Shown here: positions 33,472 through 41,752 of the stretch, piece by piece
Numbering within the stretch: the stretch's first letter is position 1
How the letters are laid out: the number at the start of each line of letters is the position of its first letter
DNA from: DATATV01 sp036268615
Lineage (GTDB): Bacteria > Actinomycetota > Actinomycetes > Mycobacteriales > Pseudonocardiaceae
Reading direction: 5' to 3'
Length of the DNA stretch: 64,000 nucleotides
Assembly: GCA_036268615.1 (NCBI GenBank)
Contig: DATATV010000060.1
Coordinates: 1-64,000 of the forward strand
Made by a program: the position numbers and the translations under genes
Notes under the pieces: generated by a model
What the model saw: only the letters and a program-made list of their open reading frames with translations
Told to the model about the DNA's origin: nothing
The model's database searches: none

Positions 33472-34353
33472 TCAGCCTCCGAGAAAGTCGATGGTCAGCC
33501 GGTTGAACTCGGCGAACTTCTCCAACTGTGCCCAGTGTCCGCAGCGGCCGAAGACGTGCAGCTGCGCGCGCGGGATCACCTTCAGCGCGACCAGCGCACC
33601 GTCGAGCGGGTTGACCCGGTCCTCCCGGCCCCAGACCAGCAGCACCCGTTGACGCAGCCGGTGCGCCTCGCGCCACAACATGCCGTCCTCGAACTCGTCC
33701 GGGCGACTGAACGACGCGCCCAGCGCGGCCATCGCCCGCAGCGACTCCGGGGAACTGGCCGCGGCGAACCGTTCGTCGATCAGCTCGTCGGTGACCAGCG
33801 ACTGGTCATACACCAGCGCGCGCAGGAAGTCGGCCAGCTTCTCCCTGGTCGGCCCGGGTGGCGCGGCGAACCGGGCCAGCCTGCGCACACCCTCGGTCGG
33901 GTCGGGCGCGAACACGTTCAGGCCGAGACCGCCGGGGGCCATCAGCACCAGCCGACCGGCCCGGTCCGGGTGGCGCAGCGCGAACCGGACGGCGGTGCCG
34001 CCGCCGAGCGAGTTGCCGACCAGGTGCACCCGTTCGATGTCGAGCGTGTCCAGCAGGCCGAGCAGCGCGTCGGCGCTGTGCGTGAAGTACTGCGGGTGCT
34101 CGGTCGGCTTGTCCGAGCGGCCGAAACCGGGTTGGTCGACGGCGAAGGTGTGGAACGACTCGGCGAACACCGGCAGGTTGGTGCCGAAGTTGCTCCACGC
34201 GGACGCGCCCGGCCCACCGCCGTGCAGCAGTACCACCGGTGTGCCCTCGGCGGTGCCCGCCTCGTGGTAGTGCAGGCGCAGGCCGGCCGGGACGGTGGCG
34301 AACCGGCTGGTCGACTCGAAGTCCACAGTGGAGCGCAGCGCGTCGGTGCTCAT
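33472..34353 (-). CDS. hsaD: C-C bond hydrolase HsaD
   Basis: 293 residues, alpha/beta hydrolase that cleaves the ring-opened 4,9-DSHA into HIP and 2-hydroxyhexadienoate. Catalytic Ser115 in GNSLGGG, Asp245 in WGREDRVNP and His273 in RCGHWAQ; the oxyanion HGGGPGASAWSNF lies near 44-56. It is placed 10 bases after hsaA and 5 before hsaC, in the order A-D-C known from Rv3570c-Rv3568c. Confidence 0.96.
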   Translation of the reverse strand: MSTDALRSTVDFESTSRFATVPAGLRLHYHEAGTAEGTPVVLLHGGGPGASAWSNFGTNLPVFAESFHTFAVDQPGFGRSDKPTEHPQYFTHSADALLGLLDTLDIERVHLVGNSLGGGTAVRFALRHPDRAGRLVLMAPGGLGLNVFAPDPTEGVRRLARFAAPPGPTREKLADFLRALVYDQSLVTDELIDERFAAASSPESLRAMAALGASFSRPDEFEDGMLWREAHRLRQRVLLVWGREDRVNPLDGALVALKVIPRAQLHVFGRCGHWAQLEKFAEFNRLTIDFLGG

Positions 34354-34363
34354 CGGCGTCCTC

Positions 34364-35539
34364 TCAGACCATCGCGTCGGCGACGGTCAGGCCGAACTCG
34401 CCGTCACCGAACATCTTCAGCGCGCGCTCCGGGTCGTTGGCCGCGTGCACCCGGCCGGCGTGCGCGTCCCGCCAGAACCGCTGGATCGGCGTGCCGGACT
34501 TGAGCGCCCGCCCGCCGGAGTTCTCGAACAACAGGTCCACCGCGGTGATCGCCCGCCCGGTGCCCAGCACCTGGTCGCGGCGTGCCCGCAGCCGCAACGA
34601 CATCGGGATCTCCTCGCCGGCCTCGGCGTAGCGCAGTTCCTCGGCCACGTTGCCGGTCAGCGTGGCCCAGGCCGCGTCGATCTCGCCGGCCGCGGTCGCG
34701 ATCCGGGTCTTGGCGAACGGGTCGTCCTTGGCTTTCTCGTTGCCGTAGACCCGAACCCGCTCGCGCTGGTGGTCCAGGTGCGCGTCGTAGGCGCCCTGGG
34801 CCATGCCGATGATCGGGGTGGTGATCGCCGAGGTGAACACGGTGCCGTAGGGCAGCCGGTAGAGCGCGCCCGGGTTCACCGTCTGCCCGGGACACACGCA
34901 GCTGGCCATCGTCATGAAGCCCAGCGTGCGGTGCGCCGGCACGAACACGTCGTCGATGACGAGGTCGTTGCTGCCGGTGCCGCGCAGCCCGACGGTGTCC
35001 CACACGTCCTCGATCACGTAGTCCGCGCGGGGCACCAGGAAGGTCAGGTAGTCGACCGGTTTTCCGTCCGCGTTCAGCGCGATGCCGCCGACGAACGCCC
35101 AGGCGGCGTGGTCGCAGCCGGAGGAGAAGCTCCACCGGCCGGAGAACCGGTAGCCGCCCTCGACCGGCTTGGCCCGGCCCATCGGAGCGTAGGAGGAGGA
35201 GATCCGGGTGTGCGGGTCGGTCGACCACACGTCGTCCTGCGCCTGCTCGGCGAACAGGCCGAGCTGCCAGGGGTGTACGCCGACGACCGAGGCCACCCAG
35301 CCGGTCGAGCCGCACGCGCCCGCGATCAGCTTGACCGCGCTGTAGAACGTCACCGGGTCGGCCTCAAGGCCGCCGTAGCGGCGCGGTTGCAGCAGGGTGA
35401 AGAACCCCGTCTCCTGTAGCGCCTTCATGGATGCCTCGGAGATCCGCCGGGCGTCCTCAGTCTCCTGGGCCCGCTCGCGGAGCGTCGGCAACAGATCCCG
35501 CACCCCGGAAAGCACCGCGCCGTGCACGTCGTCAGCCAT
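34364..35539 (-). CDS. hsaA: 3-HSA monooxygenase oxygenase subunit HsaA
   Basis: 391 residues, flavin-dependent monooxygenase of the acyl-CoA-dehydrogenase fold that hydroxylates 3-HSA to a catechol. It has WVASVVGVHPWQLGLF near 80, GRWSFSSGCDHAAWAF near 135, TGSNDLVIDDVFVPAHRT near 195. It needs reduced flavin from HsaB, whose gene normally lies beside hsaC but is absent from this window. ATG 35539 is 12 bases from a KstR-type site, so hsaADC can start separately from the upstream hsaEGF genes. Confidence 0.95.
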   Translation of the reverse strand: MADDVHGAVLSGVRDLLPTLRERAQETEDARRISEASMKALQETGFFTLLQPRRYGGLEADPVTFYSAVKLIAGACGSTGWVASVVGVHPWQLGLFAEQAQDDVWSTDPHTRISSSYAPMGRAKPVEGGYRFSGRWSFSSGCDHAAWAFVGGIALNADGKPVDYLTFLVPRADYVIEDVWDTVGLRGTGSNDLVIDDVFVPAHRTLGFMTMASCVCPGQTVNPGALYRLPYGTVFTSAITTPIIGMAQGAYDAHLDHQRERVRVYGNEKAKDDPFAKTRIATAAGEIDAAWATLTGNVAEELRYAEAGEEIPMSLRLRARRDQVLGTGRAITAVDLLFENSGGRALKSGTPIQRFWRDAHAGRVHAANDPERALKMFGDGEFGLTVADAMV

Positions 35540-35549
35540 GGTTTCGAGA

Positions 35550-36614
35550 CTAGAACACGTTCTCGTTTTTGTCGATTGGCTGCCGTTGCTCGTGCTGGAT
35601 CTCCAGGGCGATGTCGATCAGCTGGTCCTCCTGGCCGCCGACCAGCTTGCGCCGCCCGGCGCGCACCAGGATCTCCGCGCCGGGCACGCCGTAGCGCTCG
35701 GCCTGCCGGTAGGCGTGCTTGAGGAAACTGGAGTACACCCCGGCGTAGCCCATCATCAGCGCCATCCGGTCGACCACGCACTCCTCCGGCATCGCCGGAG
35801 CGACCACGTCCTGCGCGGCATCGGCGATCGCGAAGAAGTCCACGCCGGTGCGGAGGCCGAGCTTGTCGCACACGCCGACGAACACCTCGACCGGCGTGTT
35901 GCCCGCGCCCGCGCCGAAACCCCGGGTGCTGCCGTCGATCTGGACCGCGCCCGCGCGGGCCGCGGCGATCGAGTTGGCCACCGCCAGACCGAGGTTCTGG
36001 TGCCCGTGGAAGCCGACCTGCGCGTCCGCGCCCAGTTCGCTCACCAGCGCCTCGACCCGATCAGAAACCTGTTCCAGTACCAGCGCGCCGGCCGAGTCGA
36101 CCACGTACACGCACTGGCAGCCGGCGTCGGCCATGATCCGGGCCTGCCCGGCCAGCTTCTCCGGTGGCTGGGAGTGCGCCATCATCAGGAAGCCCACCGT
36201 CTCAAGGCCGCGCTCGCGGGCCACCCCGAAGTGCTGCACGGACACGTCGGCCTCGGTGCAGTGGGTGGCGATCCGGCAGATCGACGCGCCGTGGTCGGCG
36301 GCGACCAGGATGTCCTCCTTCACCCCGACGCCGGGCAGCATCAGCACTGCGATCCGGGCCTGCCGGGCGGTCTCGGCGGCGATCGTGATCAGGTCCTGCT
36401 CCGGCGTCCGACTGAAGCCGTAGTTGAACGAGGACCCGCCGAGCCCGTCGCCGTGGGTCACCTCGATCACCGGCACCCCGGACCGGTCCAGCGCGGCCAC
36501 GATGTCGCGCACCTCGGTCCCGGTGAACTGGTGGCGCTTGTGGTGCGAGCCGTCGCGCAGCGACGTGTCGGTGATCCGCACGTCCAGGTCGGCGGAGAAG
36601 GTGTTGGGCAGCAT
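35550..36614 (-). CDS. hsaF: 4-hydroxy-2-oxohexanoate aldolase HsaF
   Basis: 354 residues, DRE-TIM class II pyruvate aldolase. ITDTSLRDGSHHKRHQF near 14 and the metal histidines in GFHGHQNLG near 198 are clear, as is GFGAGAGNTPVE. It releases pyruvate and propanal, passed by channelling to HsaG. I prefer ATG 36614, since GGGAGGA lies in front; GTG 36629 overlaps the hsaG stop (GTGA) and is the alternative. The stop codon overlaps a KstR site for hsaA. Confidence 0.95.
   Translation of the reverse strand: MLPNTFSADLDVRITDTSLRDGSHHKRHQFTGTEVRDIVAALDRSGVPVIEVTHGDGLGGSSFNYGFSRTPEQDLITIAAETARQARIAVLMLPGVGVKEDILVAADHGASICRIATHCTEADVSVQHFGVARERGLETVGFLMMAHSQPPEKLAGQARIMADAGCQCVYVVDSAGALVLEQVSDRVEALVSELGADAQVGFHGHQNLGLAVANSIAAARAGAVQIDGSTRGFGAGAGNTPVEVFVGVCDKLGLRTGVDFFAIADAAQDVVAPAMPEECVVDRMALMMGYAGVYSSFLKHAYRQAERYGVPGAEILVRAGRRKLVGGQEDQLIDIALEIQHEQRQPIDKNENVF
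35551..35564. promoter_or_regulatory. KstR operator, one mismatch, overlapping the hsaF stop
   Basis: TagAACacGTTctC on the plus strand, one mismatch (last base) to TnnAACnnGTTnnA. It lies 11 bases upstream of hsaA and covers the last codons of hsaF, so a promoter must lie inside the hsaF 3' end. Confidence 0.74.
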
Positions 36615-36625
36615 CGGTTCCTCCC

Positions 36626-37531
36626 TCACACGGAGCTGGGCTGGGCGGCGGCGATCCGCTCGCCGACCCGGGTCGCGGCGGCGGTCATGATGTCCAGGTT
36701 GCCGGCGTAGGGCGGCAGGAAGTCACCGGCACCGGCGACCTCGACGAACACGCTCACCCGGGCCATCCCGCCGGCGCCCTCGCTCGGCGGGTCGAACTGC
36801 GGTTCGGCGAGCAGCCGGTAGCCGGGCACGTAACCGGCGATGTCCTCGGCCATCCGGACGATCGACGCGGCGATCGCGTCGGTGTCCGCGTCCGCCGGAA
36901 TCGCACAGAAGATGGTGTCCCGCATGATCATCGGCGGGTCGGCGGGGTTCAGCACGATGATCGCCTTGCCCCGCTGCGCGCCGCCGATGGCCTCGATGCC
37001 GTGCCGGGTCGTCTTGGTGAACTCGTCGATGTTCGCCCTGGTCCCGGGGCCGGCCGAGACCGACGCCACGGACGCGACGATCTCCGCGTAGGCCACCGGC
37101 ACCACCCGGGACACCGCGTACACCATCGGGATGGTCGCCTGCCCGCCACAGGTGATCAGGTTGACGTTCGGGGCGTCCAGGTGCGCGCCCAGGTTCACCG
37201 GCGGGATCACGTACGGCCCGACCGCGGCCGGGGTGAGGTCGATCGCGGTGATGCCGGCCTCGGCGTAGCGCGGCGCGTTGGCCCGGTGCACGGCGGCCGA
37301 GGTCGCCTCGAACACCAGGTCGGGCCGTTCGTCCTGGGCCAGCAGCCAGTCCACGCCGGCCGCGCTGGTGATCAGGCCGAGCCCGCCGGCCCTGGCCAGG
37401 CCGGGGCTGTCCGGGTCGACGCCGATCATCCACCTCGGCTCGATGCTCGCCGAGCGCAGCAGTTTGTGCAGCAGGTCGGTGCCGATGTTGCCGGAGCCGA
37501 CGATGGCCGCGGTCATCGTCCGATCAGTCAT
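36626..37531 (-). CDS. hsaG: Acylating aldehyde dehydrogenase HsaG
   Basis: 301 residues, converts propanal to propionyl-CoA with NAD and CoA in a complex with HsaF. AAIVGSGNIGTDLL near 9 is the Rossmann loop, and catalytic Cys128 lies in NLITCGGQATIP. The DLVFEATSAAVHR and GPGTRANIDEFT segments are typical of the bifunctional aldolase-dehydrogenase family. The start overlaps the hsaE stop (ATGA). Confidence 0.95.
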   Translation of the reverse strand: MTDRTMTAAIVGSGNIGTDLLHKLLRSASIEPRWMIGVDPDSPGLARAGGLGLITSAAGVDWLLAQDERPDLVFEATSAAVHRANAPRYAEAGITAIDLTPAAVGPYVIPPVNLGAHLDAPNVNLITCGGQATIPMVYAVSRVVPVAYAEIVASVASVSAGPGTRANIDEFTKTTRHGIEAIGGAQRGKAIIVLNPADPPMIMRDTIFCAIPADADTDAIAASIVRMAEDIAGYVPGYRLLAEPQFDPPSEGAGGMARVSVFVEVAGAGDFLPPYAGNLDIMTAAATRVGERIAAAQPSSV

Positions 37532-38325
37532 GTCTCTCCTCGGTCGAAGGAAACGGAGACCGTGCCCAACCCGGCGAACCGCGCCTCGAAGGTGTCACCG
37601 GGCCGCACGTCGATCGCGCGGGTGCACGAACCGGGCAGCACGACGTGACCGGCGCGCAGCCGTACCCCGAAGGTGTGCACGGTGCGGGCCAGCCAGGCCA
37701 CCGCGGTCGCCGGATTGCCCAGCACCGCGTCCGACCGGCCGGCCGCGACCCGGTCACCGGCGCGCCACAGCTCGGCGTCGATCGCGGTGACGTCCAGCCT
37801 GGCCGGCCGGACCCGCTGCCGGCCGAGCAGGAAACCGGCCGAGGAGGCGTTGTCGGCGATCGTGTCGGCCAGGCCGATCCGCCAGTCCACGATCCGGCTG
37901 TCGATCAGCTCGATGGCCGGCGCGAACGCCTCGGTCGCGGCCAGCACGTCCGCCTCGGTGCAGCCGGCACCGGGCAGGTCGGCGCCGAGCACGAATGCCA
38001 CCTCCACCTCGACCCTCGGGTAGCAGAACCGGTCTGCCGCGACCGGCACGTCCTCGGTCAGCCGCATGTCGGCGAGCAGGTGGCCGTAGTCCGGCTCGGA
38101 CACGCCCATCATCTGCTGCATCACCGGCGAGGACAGGCCGACCTTGTGCCCGACCACCGCGCTGCCCTCGGCCACCCGGCGGCGGATGTTGGCCAGCTGG
38201 ATCTCGTAGGCGTCCACCGCGTCGATCCCGGGAAACGCCCCGGTCAGCGGATTGATCGGGCGCCGGTCCCGTTCGGCGTCGCGGAGCAGGTCGGCCGCGA
38301 CGAGCCGGTCATCCGGTTTCAGCAT
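37528..38325 (-). CDS. hsaE: 2-hydroxyhexa-2,4-dienoate hydratase HsaE
   Basis: 265 residues of the fumarylacetoacetase/MhpD fold. GHKVGLSSPVMQQMMGV near 59 and the acidic metal site YPRVEVEVAFVLG near 102 are visible, then IELIDSRIVDW near 138. It hydrates the dienoate released by HsaD to give the HsaF substrate. It overlaps the upstream flavoprotein by 17 bases and hsaG by four. Confidence 0.94.
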   Translation of the reverse strand: MLKPDDRLVAADLLRDAERDRRPINPLTGAFPGIDAVDAYEIQLANIRRRVAEGSAVVGHKVGLSSPVMQQMMGVSEPDYGHLLADMRLTEDVPVAADRFCYPRVEVEVAFVLGADLPGAGCTEADVLAATEAFAPAIELIDSRIVDWRIGLADTIADNASSAGFLLGRQRVRPARLDVTAIDAELWRAGDRVAAGRSDAVLGNPATAVAWLARTVHTFGVRLRAGHVVLPGSCTRAIDVRPGDTFEARFAGLGTVSVSFDRGET

Positions 38326-39940
38326 GGCGGCTGCCCACCTTCGCCGCGGCCGCGGACCGGCCGGCCCGCCGACCGGAGAACACGCAGTCGGCCAGGGACA
38401 GGCCGCTGACGTAGGAGTTCGAGCACAGCCCCACCGCGGTCCGGCCGGCCGCGTACAGGCCGGGGATCACCGCGCCGTCCGCCCGGCGCACTCCCCCGCT
38501 GTCCTCGTGCACCACCAGCCCGCCCAGGGTGAGCATCGGGCAGGGATAGGCGAGGCTGGGCCGGATCGAGATGTCCAACAGCTGGTAGGGCGGCTGCTCG
38601 ATCGGCACGACCAGGCGGGCCGGTTTGCCGGTGGGGTCCGCGGTGCCGGCCCGGGCGGCCGCGTTGTGCGCCTCGACGGTGGCCCGCAGCCCGGCCGGGT
38701 CGATCCCGGCCCGGGCCGCCACCGCGTCCAGCGTCGGTCCGCCGACGCTCCCCCGGCCGAGCAGGTAGTGCGCCTGCAACCGTTGGAACCACAGGGTTTC
38801 ACTTGCCAGCTGAGCACGCGCCGCGCGGACGGTTTCCCGGTCGACCAGCAGCCAGCCGCGGCTGTCGTGCTCGGTGACCAGCGCGTGGCCGAGCGCGGCG
38901 CCGTACCGGGACTCGTCGCAGACGCGCTGTCCGGCCCGGTCGACCAGCACCGAGGTGAGCAGCGCGCTGGGCGGGCTGATGAACCGCCAGACCGACACAT
39001 GGTCCAGGAACCGGGTCGCCGCACCGAGTTCCGTGCCCAGCCGGATGCCGCTGCCGTCGTCGCCGGCGGTGCCCAGCGGCAGTCCGCCACGATAGGCCGG
39101 TGCGTGCTCGCGCAGCTTGGCCCGGTTGGCCACGAACCCACCGGCGGCGAGCACCACCCCGCCGCTCGCGGTGATCCGCAGCGGTCGGGCATGTCGCTGT
39201 TCCAGGCCGGTGACCAGCCGCATCAGCAGCCGCCGCAGCCGAGGCACGTACAGGCCGGGCTTGGCCGCGTACCGGCCGGCCAGGTGGTGCGTGCGGCGCA
39301 CCCAGCCGGGCGCGCCGGTCAATGTCGAGCAGCGCGCGCCGACTACCCGACCGGTCTGGTCGGTGATCAGTTCGGTGGCCGTGGTCGCGCGGAGCACCCG
39401 CACGCCCCGGCCGCGCACCGCGGCGGCCAACCGGGCGAACAGCAGCTTGCCGGAGGTGCCCTTGCCCCTGGTCCGGTGGCCGCGCGGGGCGGGGGTCGCC
39501 GCATCGGCGAAGCCGCCGGCCAGCTCGCTGCCGGAGTAGTAGAGGTAGTACTTGTCGCTGGGATAGGAGGTCTTGTAGGGGCACAGGCTGCCCTCGAACG
39601 GCACGCCCAGCCCGGTCAGCCAGTCGATCATGCCGACGCTCTCGGTGCAGAACCGGCGCAGCGTCGCCTGACTGACCGCGTCGCCGACCTCCTGGGTCAG
39701 GTAGTCGAGCATCGCCTGCACCGAGTCGTTCACCCCGGCCTGCTCCTGCTGCGGGGTCCCGCCGCCGGCGTAGACCACGCCGCCGGACAGCGCGCTCGCA
39801 CCGCCGCCGGCGAACCGGTCGATCACCAACACCTCGGCACCGCTGTCGGCCGCCTCGATCGCGGCGCACGCGCCTGCCGCCCCGAAGCCGACCACCAGCA
39901 CGTCAGTTACCTGTTCTAGTTCGGGCATCACTCTCGTCAT
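38309..39940 (-). CDS. KstD-like FAD-dependent steroid dehydrogenase, Kst4D type
   Basis: 543 residues, fumarate reductase/KstD flavoprotein family. The FAD Rossmann motif VLVVGFGAAGACAAIEAADSG is near 14; FAGGGASALSGGVVYAGGG near 43; PAPRGHRTRG near 165; C-terminal PGLYAAGRTAVGLCSNSYVS near 495. The short N-terminus, PAPRGH element and CSNSYVSG tail resemble 3-ketosteroid delta4-(5alpha)-dehydrogenase more than KstD, so it may introduce or remove the C4-C5 bond; a related flavin role is possible. It leads hsaEGF and faces kstD across one KstR site. The start is ATG 39940 with GGAAGGG; the frame stays open upstream through antisense kstD, which I reject. Confidence 0.85.
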   Translation of the reverse strand: MTRVMPELEQVTDVLVVGFGAAGACAAIEAADSGAEVLVIDRFAGGGASALSGGVVYAGGGTPQQEQAGVNDSVQAMLDYLTQEVGDAVSQATLRRFCTESVGMIDWLTGLGVPFEGSLCPYKTSYPSDKYYLYYSGSELAGGFADAATPAPRGHRTRGKGTSGKLLFARLAAAVRGRGVRVLRATTATELITDQTGRVVGARCSTLTGAPGWVRRTHHLAGRYAAKPGLYVPRLRRLLMRLVTGLEQRHARPLRITASGGVVLAAGGFVANRAKLREHAPAYRGGLPLGTAGDDGSGIRLGTELGAATRFLDHVSVWRFISPPSALLTSVLVDRAGQRVCDESRYGAALGHALVTEHDSRGWLLVDRETVRAARAQLASETLWFQRLQAHYLLGRGSVGGPTLDAVAARAGIDPAGLRATVEAHNAAARAGTADPTGKPARLVVPIEQPPYQLLDISIRPSLAYPCPMLTLGGLVVHEDSGGVRRADGAVIPGLYAAGRTAVGLCSNSYVSGLSLADCVFSGRRAGRSAAAAKVGSRHAETG

Positions 39941-39994
39941 GCCACCACCCTTCCGGTAAGCCCGGCATGCGCATGGCGCTCGCCCGAATAAAAC

Positions 39995-40008
39995 TATAAC
40001 CTGTTCCA
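39995..40008. promoter_or_regulatory. KstR operator, full match, kstD divergent promoter
   Basis: TatAACctGTTccA matches the motif completely. It lies between the flavoprotein/hsaEGF operon (start 39940) and kstD (start 40031), and probably represses both. Confidence 0.83.
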
Positions 40009-40030
40009 GTCTGCTGATGGCGGAGGTGCG

Positions 40031-41752
40031 ATGACCAGCCCTGGCACGGAACCCGAATTCGACCTCGTGGTGGTCGGTAGTGGTGGCGCGGGTATGACCG
40101 CGGCACTGGCCGCCACGCGCGCCGGTCTGTCCGTACTCGTGGTGGAGAAGGCGGCGACGTTCGGCGGGTCCACCGCGCGCTCCGGCGGCGCGGTCTGGGC
40201 GCCGGGCAACGATGTGCTGCGCCGCGCGGGTGTGCCGGACAGTCCGGAACTCGCCCGCGACTACCTCGCCGAGATCGTCGGCGAGGACGTGTCCGCCGTG
40301 CGCCAGCAGGCACTGCTGGCCGCCGGCCCGGCCATGCTCGCGCTCGTCCGCGAGCGCACCCCGCTGGACTTCCGCTGGGTGCGCGGTTACTCCGACTACT
40401 ACCCCGAGGCGAGCGGTGGGCTCGCGGTCGGCCGCAGCGTCGAACCCCGGCCACTGGACGGCCACCTGCTCGGCCCGGAACTGGCCAACCTCACCCCGGC
40501 CTACCTGCCGGCGCCGCACGGCGTGCCGATCACCGCGCAGCACTACAAGTGGCTCACCCTGATCGCCCGGCATCCGCGCGGCGCGCTGAGCACGGTCCGG
40601 ATCGGCGCGCGCTGGCTGCTCGGCCGGGCCCGCCGCCAACACCTGCTCACCATGGGCCAGGCGCTCGCCGCAGGCCTGCGCGCCGGCCTGCTCGACGCGG
40701 CTGTGCCGGTGTGGCTGAACTCGCCACTGCGCGAACTGTGCACCGAGGGCGACACGGTGACCGGCGTGCTGGTCGAGCACGAGGGCACCGAGGTCACGGT
40801 GCGCGCCCGGCACGGCGTGCTGCTCGCGGCCGGCGGCTTCGAGCACGACGCGGCCATGCGCCAGCAGTACCAGCGCGCCCCGATCGGCACCGAGTGGACC
40901 GTCGGCGCCAAGGCCAACACCGGCGACGCCATCAAACTGGGTCAGCGGCTGGGTGCGGCGACCGACCTGATGGACGACGCGTGGTGGGGCCCGTCCATCC
41001 CGCTCACCGGCGGCCCGTACTTCTGTCTGGCCGAGCGCACGCTGCCCGGCTGCATCATGGTCAACGGTGCCGGCCGCCGGTTCGTCAACGAGGCCGCGCC
41101 CTACGTGGACGCGGTGCACGCCATGTACGGCGCAGGCGACGGCTCGGACGGGGGCACCGCGGCGAACCTGCCGACCTGGCTCATCCTCGACCAGCGCTAC
41201 CGCAACCGGTACCTGTTCGCCGGCCTCAACCCCCGGCAGAAGTTCCCCGGCCGCTGGTACAAGGCCGGTGTGCTGCACCGGGCGGACACCGTGGCCGAAC
41301 TGGCCGAGCGGATCGACCTGCCGCCGGCCGCACTCCAGTCCACAATAGACACATTCAACGGGTTCGCCGACATCGGCGTGGACAACGACTTCCACCGCGG
41401 CGACTCGGCCTACGACCGCTACTACTCCGATCCCCGCAACCGACCCAACCCCAGCCTCGGCGCGCTGCGCACCCCGCCGTTCTACGCGGTCCGGATGGTG
41501 CCCGGCGACCTGGGCACCAAGGGCGGGTTGCGCACCGACGAGCGGGCCAGGGTGCTCCGCCCGGACGGCACGGTGATCGAGGGCCTGTACGCGGCCGGCA
41601 ACACCAGCGCGTCGGTGATGGGACACACCTACGCGGGCGCCGGGGCGACCATCGGGCCGGCGATGACCTTCGGCTACCTGGCCGCGACCGACATCGCGGC
41701 GCGCGCCGGCACAACCGACCGGCACCCCGACCGAACGGGAGGCACACGATGA
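40031..41752 (+). CDS. kstD: 3-ketosteroid delta1-dehydrogenase KstD
   Basis: 573 residues. FAD loop VVVGSGGAGMTAALAATRAG near 14, GGSTARSGGAVWAPGN near 45, tyrosine-rich RGYSDYYPEASGG near 118, APYVDAVHAMY near 355, FYAVRMVPGDLGTKGG near 485 and NTSASVMGHTYAGAGATIG near 525. These include the tyrosines used for alpha- and beta-hydrogen removal. KstD makes the 1,2 double bond; with KSH it triggers opening of ring B. The start has GGAGG five bases upstream. The stop overlaps kshA (ATGA). Confidence 0.95.
   Translation: MTSPGTEPEFDLVVVGSGGAGMTAALAATRAGLSVLVVEKAATFGGSTARSGGAVWAPGNDVLRRAGVPDSPELARDYLAEIVGEDVSAVRQQALLAAGPAMLALVRERTPLDFRWVRGYSDYYPEASGGLAVGRSVEPRPLDGHLLGPELANLTPAYLPAPHGVPITAQHYKWLTLIARHPRGALSTVRIGARWLLGRARRQHLLTMGQALAAGLRAGLLDAAVPVWLNSPLRELCTEGDTVTGVLVEHEGTEVTVRARHGVLLAAGGFEHDAAMRQQYQRAPIGTEWTVGAKANTGDAIKLGQRLGAATDLMDDAWWGPSIPLTGGPYFCLAERTLPGCIMVNGAGRRFVNEAAPYVDAVHAMYGAGDGSDGGTAANLPTWLILDQRYRNRYLFAGLNPRQKFPGRWYKAGVLHRADTVAELAERIDLPPAALQSTIDTFNGFADIGVDNDFHRGDSAYDRYYSDPRNRPNPSLGALRTPPFYAVRMVPGDLGTKGGLRTDERARVLRPDGTVIEGLYAAGNTSASVMGHTYAGAGATIGPAMTFGYLAATDIAARAGTTDRHPDRTGGTR

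Noticed and set aside
39905..39922. KstR-like string and 14-base identity with the site at 55205
   Set aside because: The core is TACctGTT, not AACnnGTT, and it lies inside the flavoprotein coding sequence. Kept only as a possible weak half-site.
38309..41725. One 1138-codon open frame on the minus strand
   Set aside because: Only the part from 39940 downward encodes the flavoprotein. The rest is antisense to kstD and crosses a KstR site and the kstD start region.
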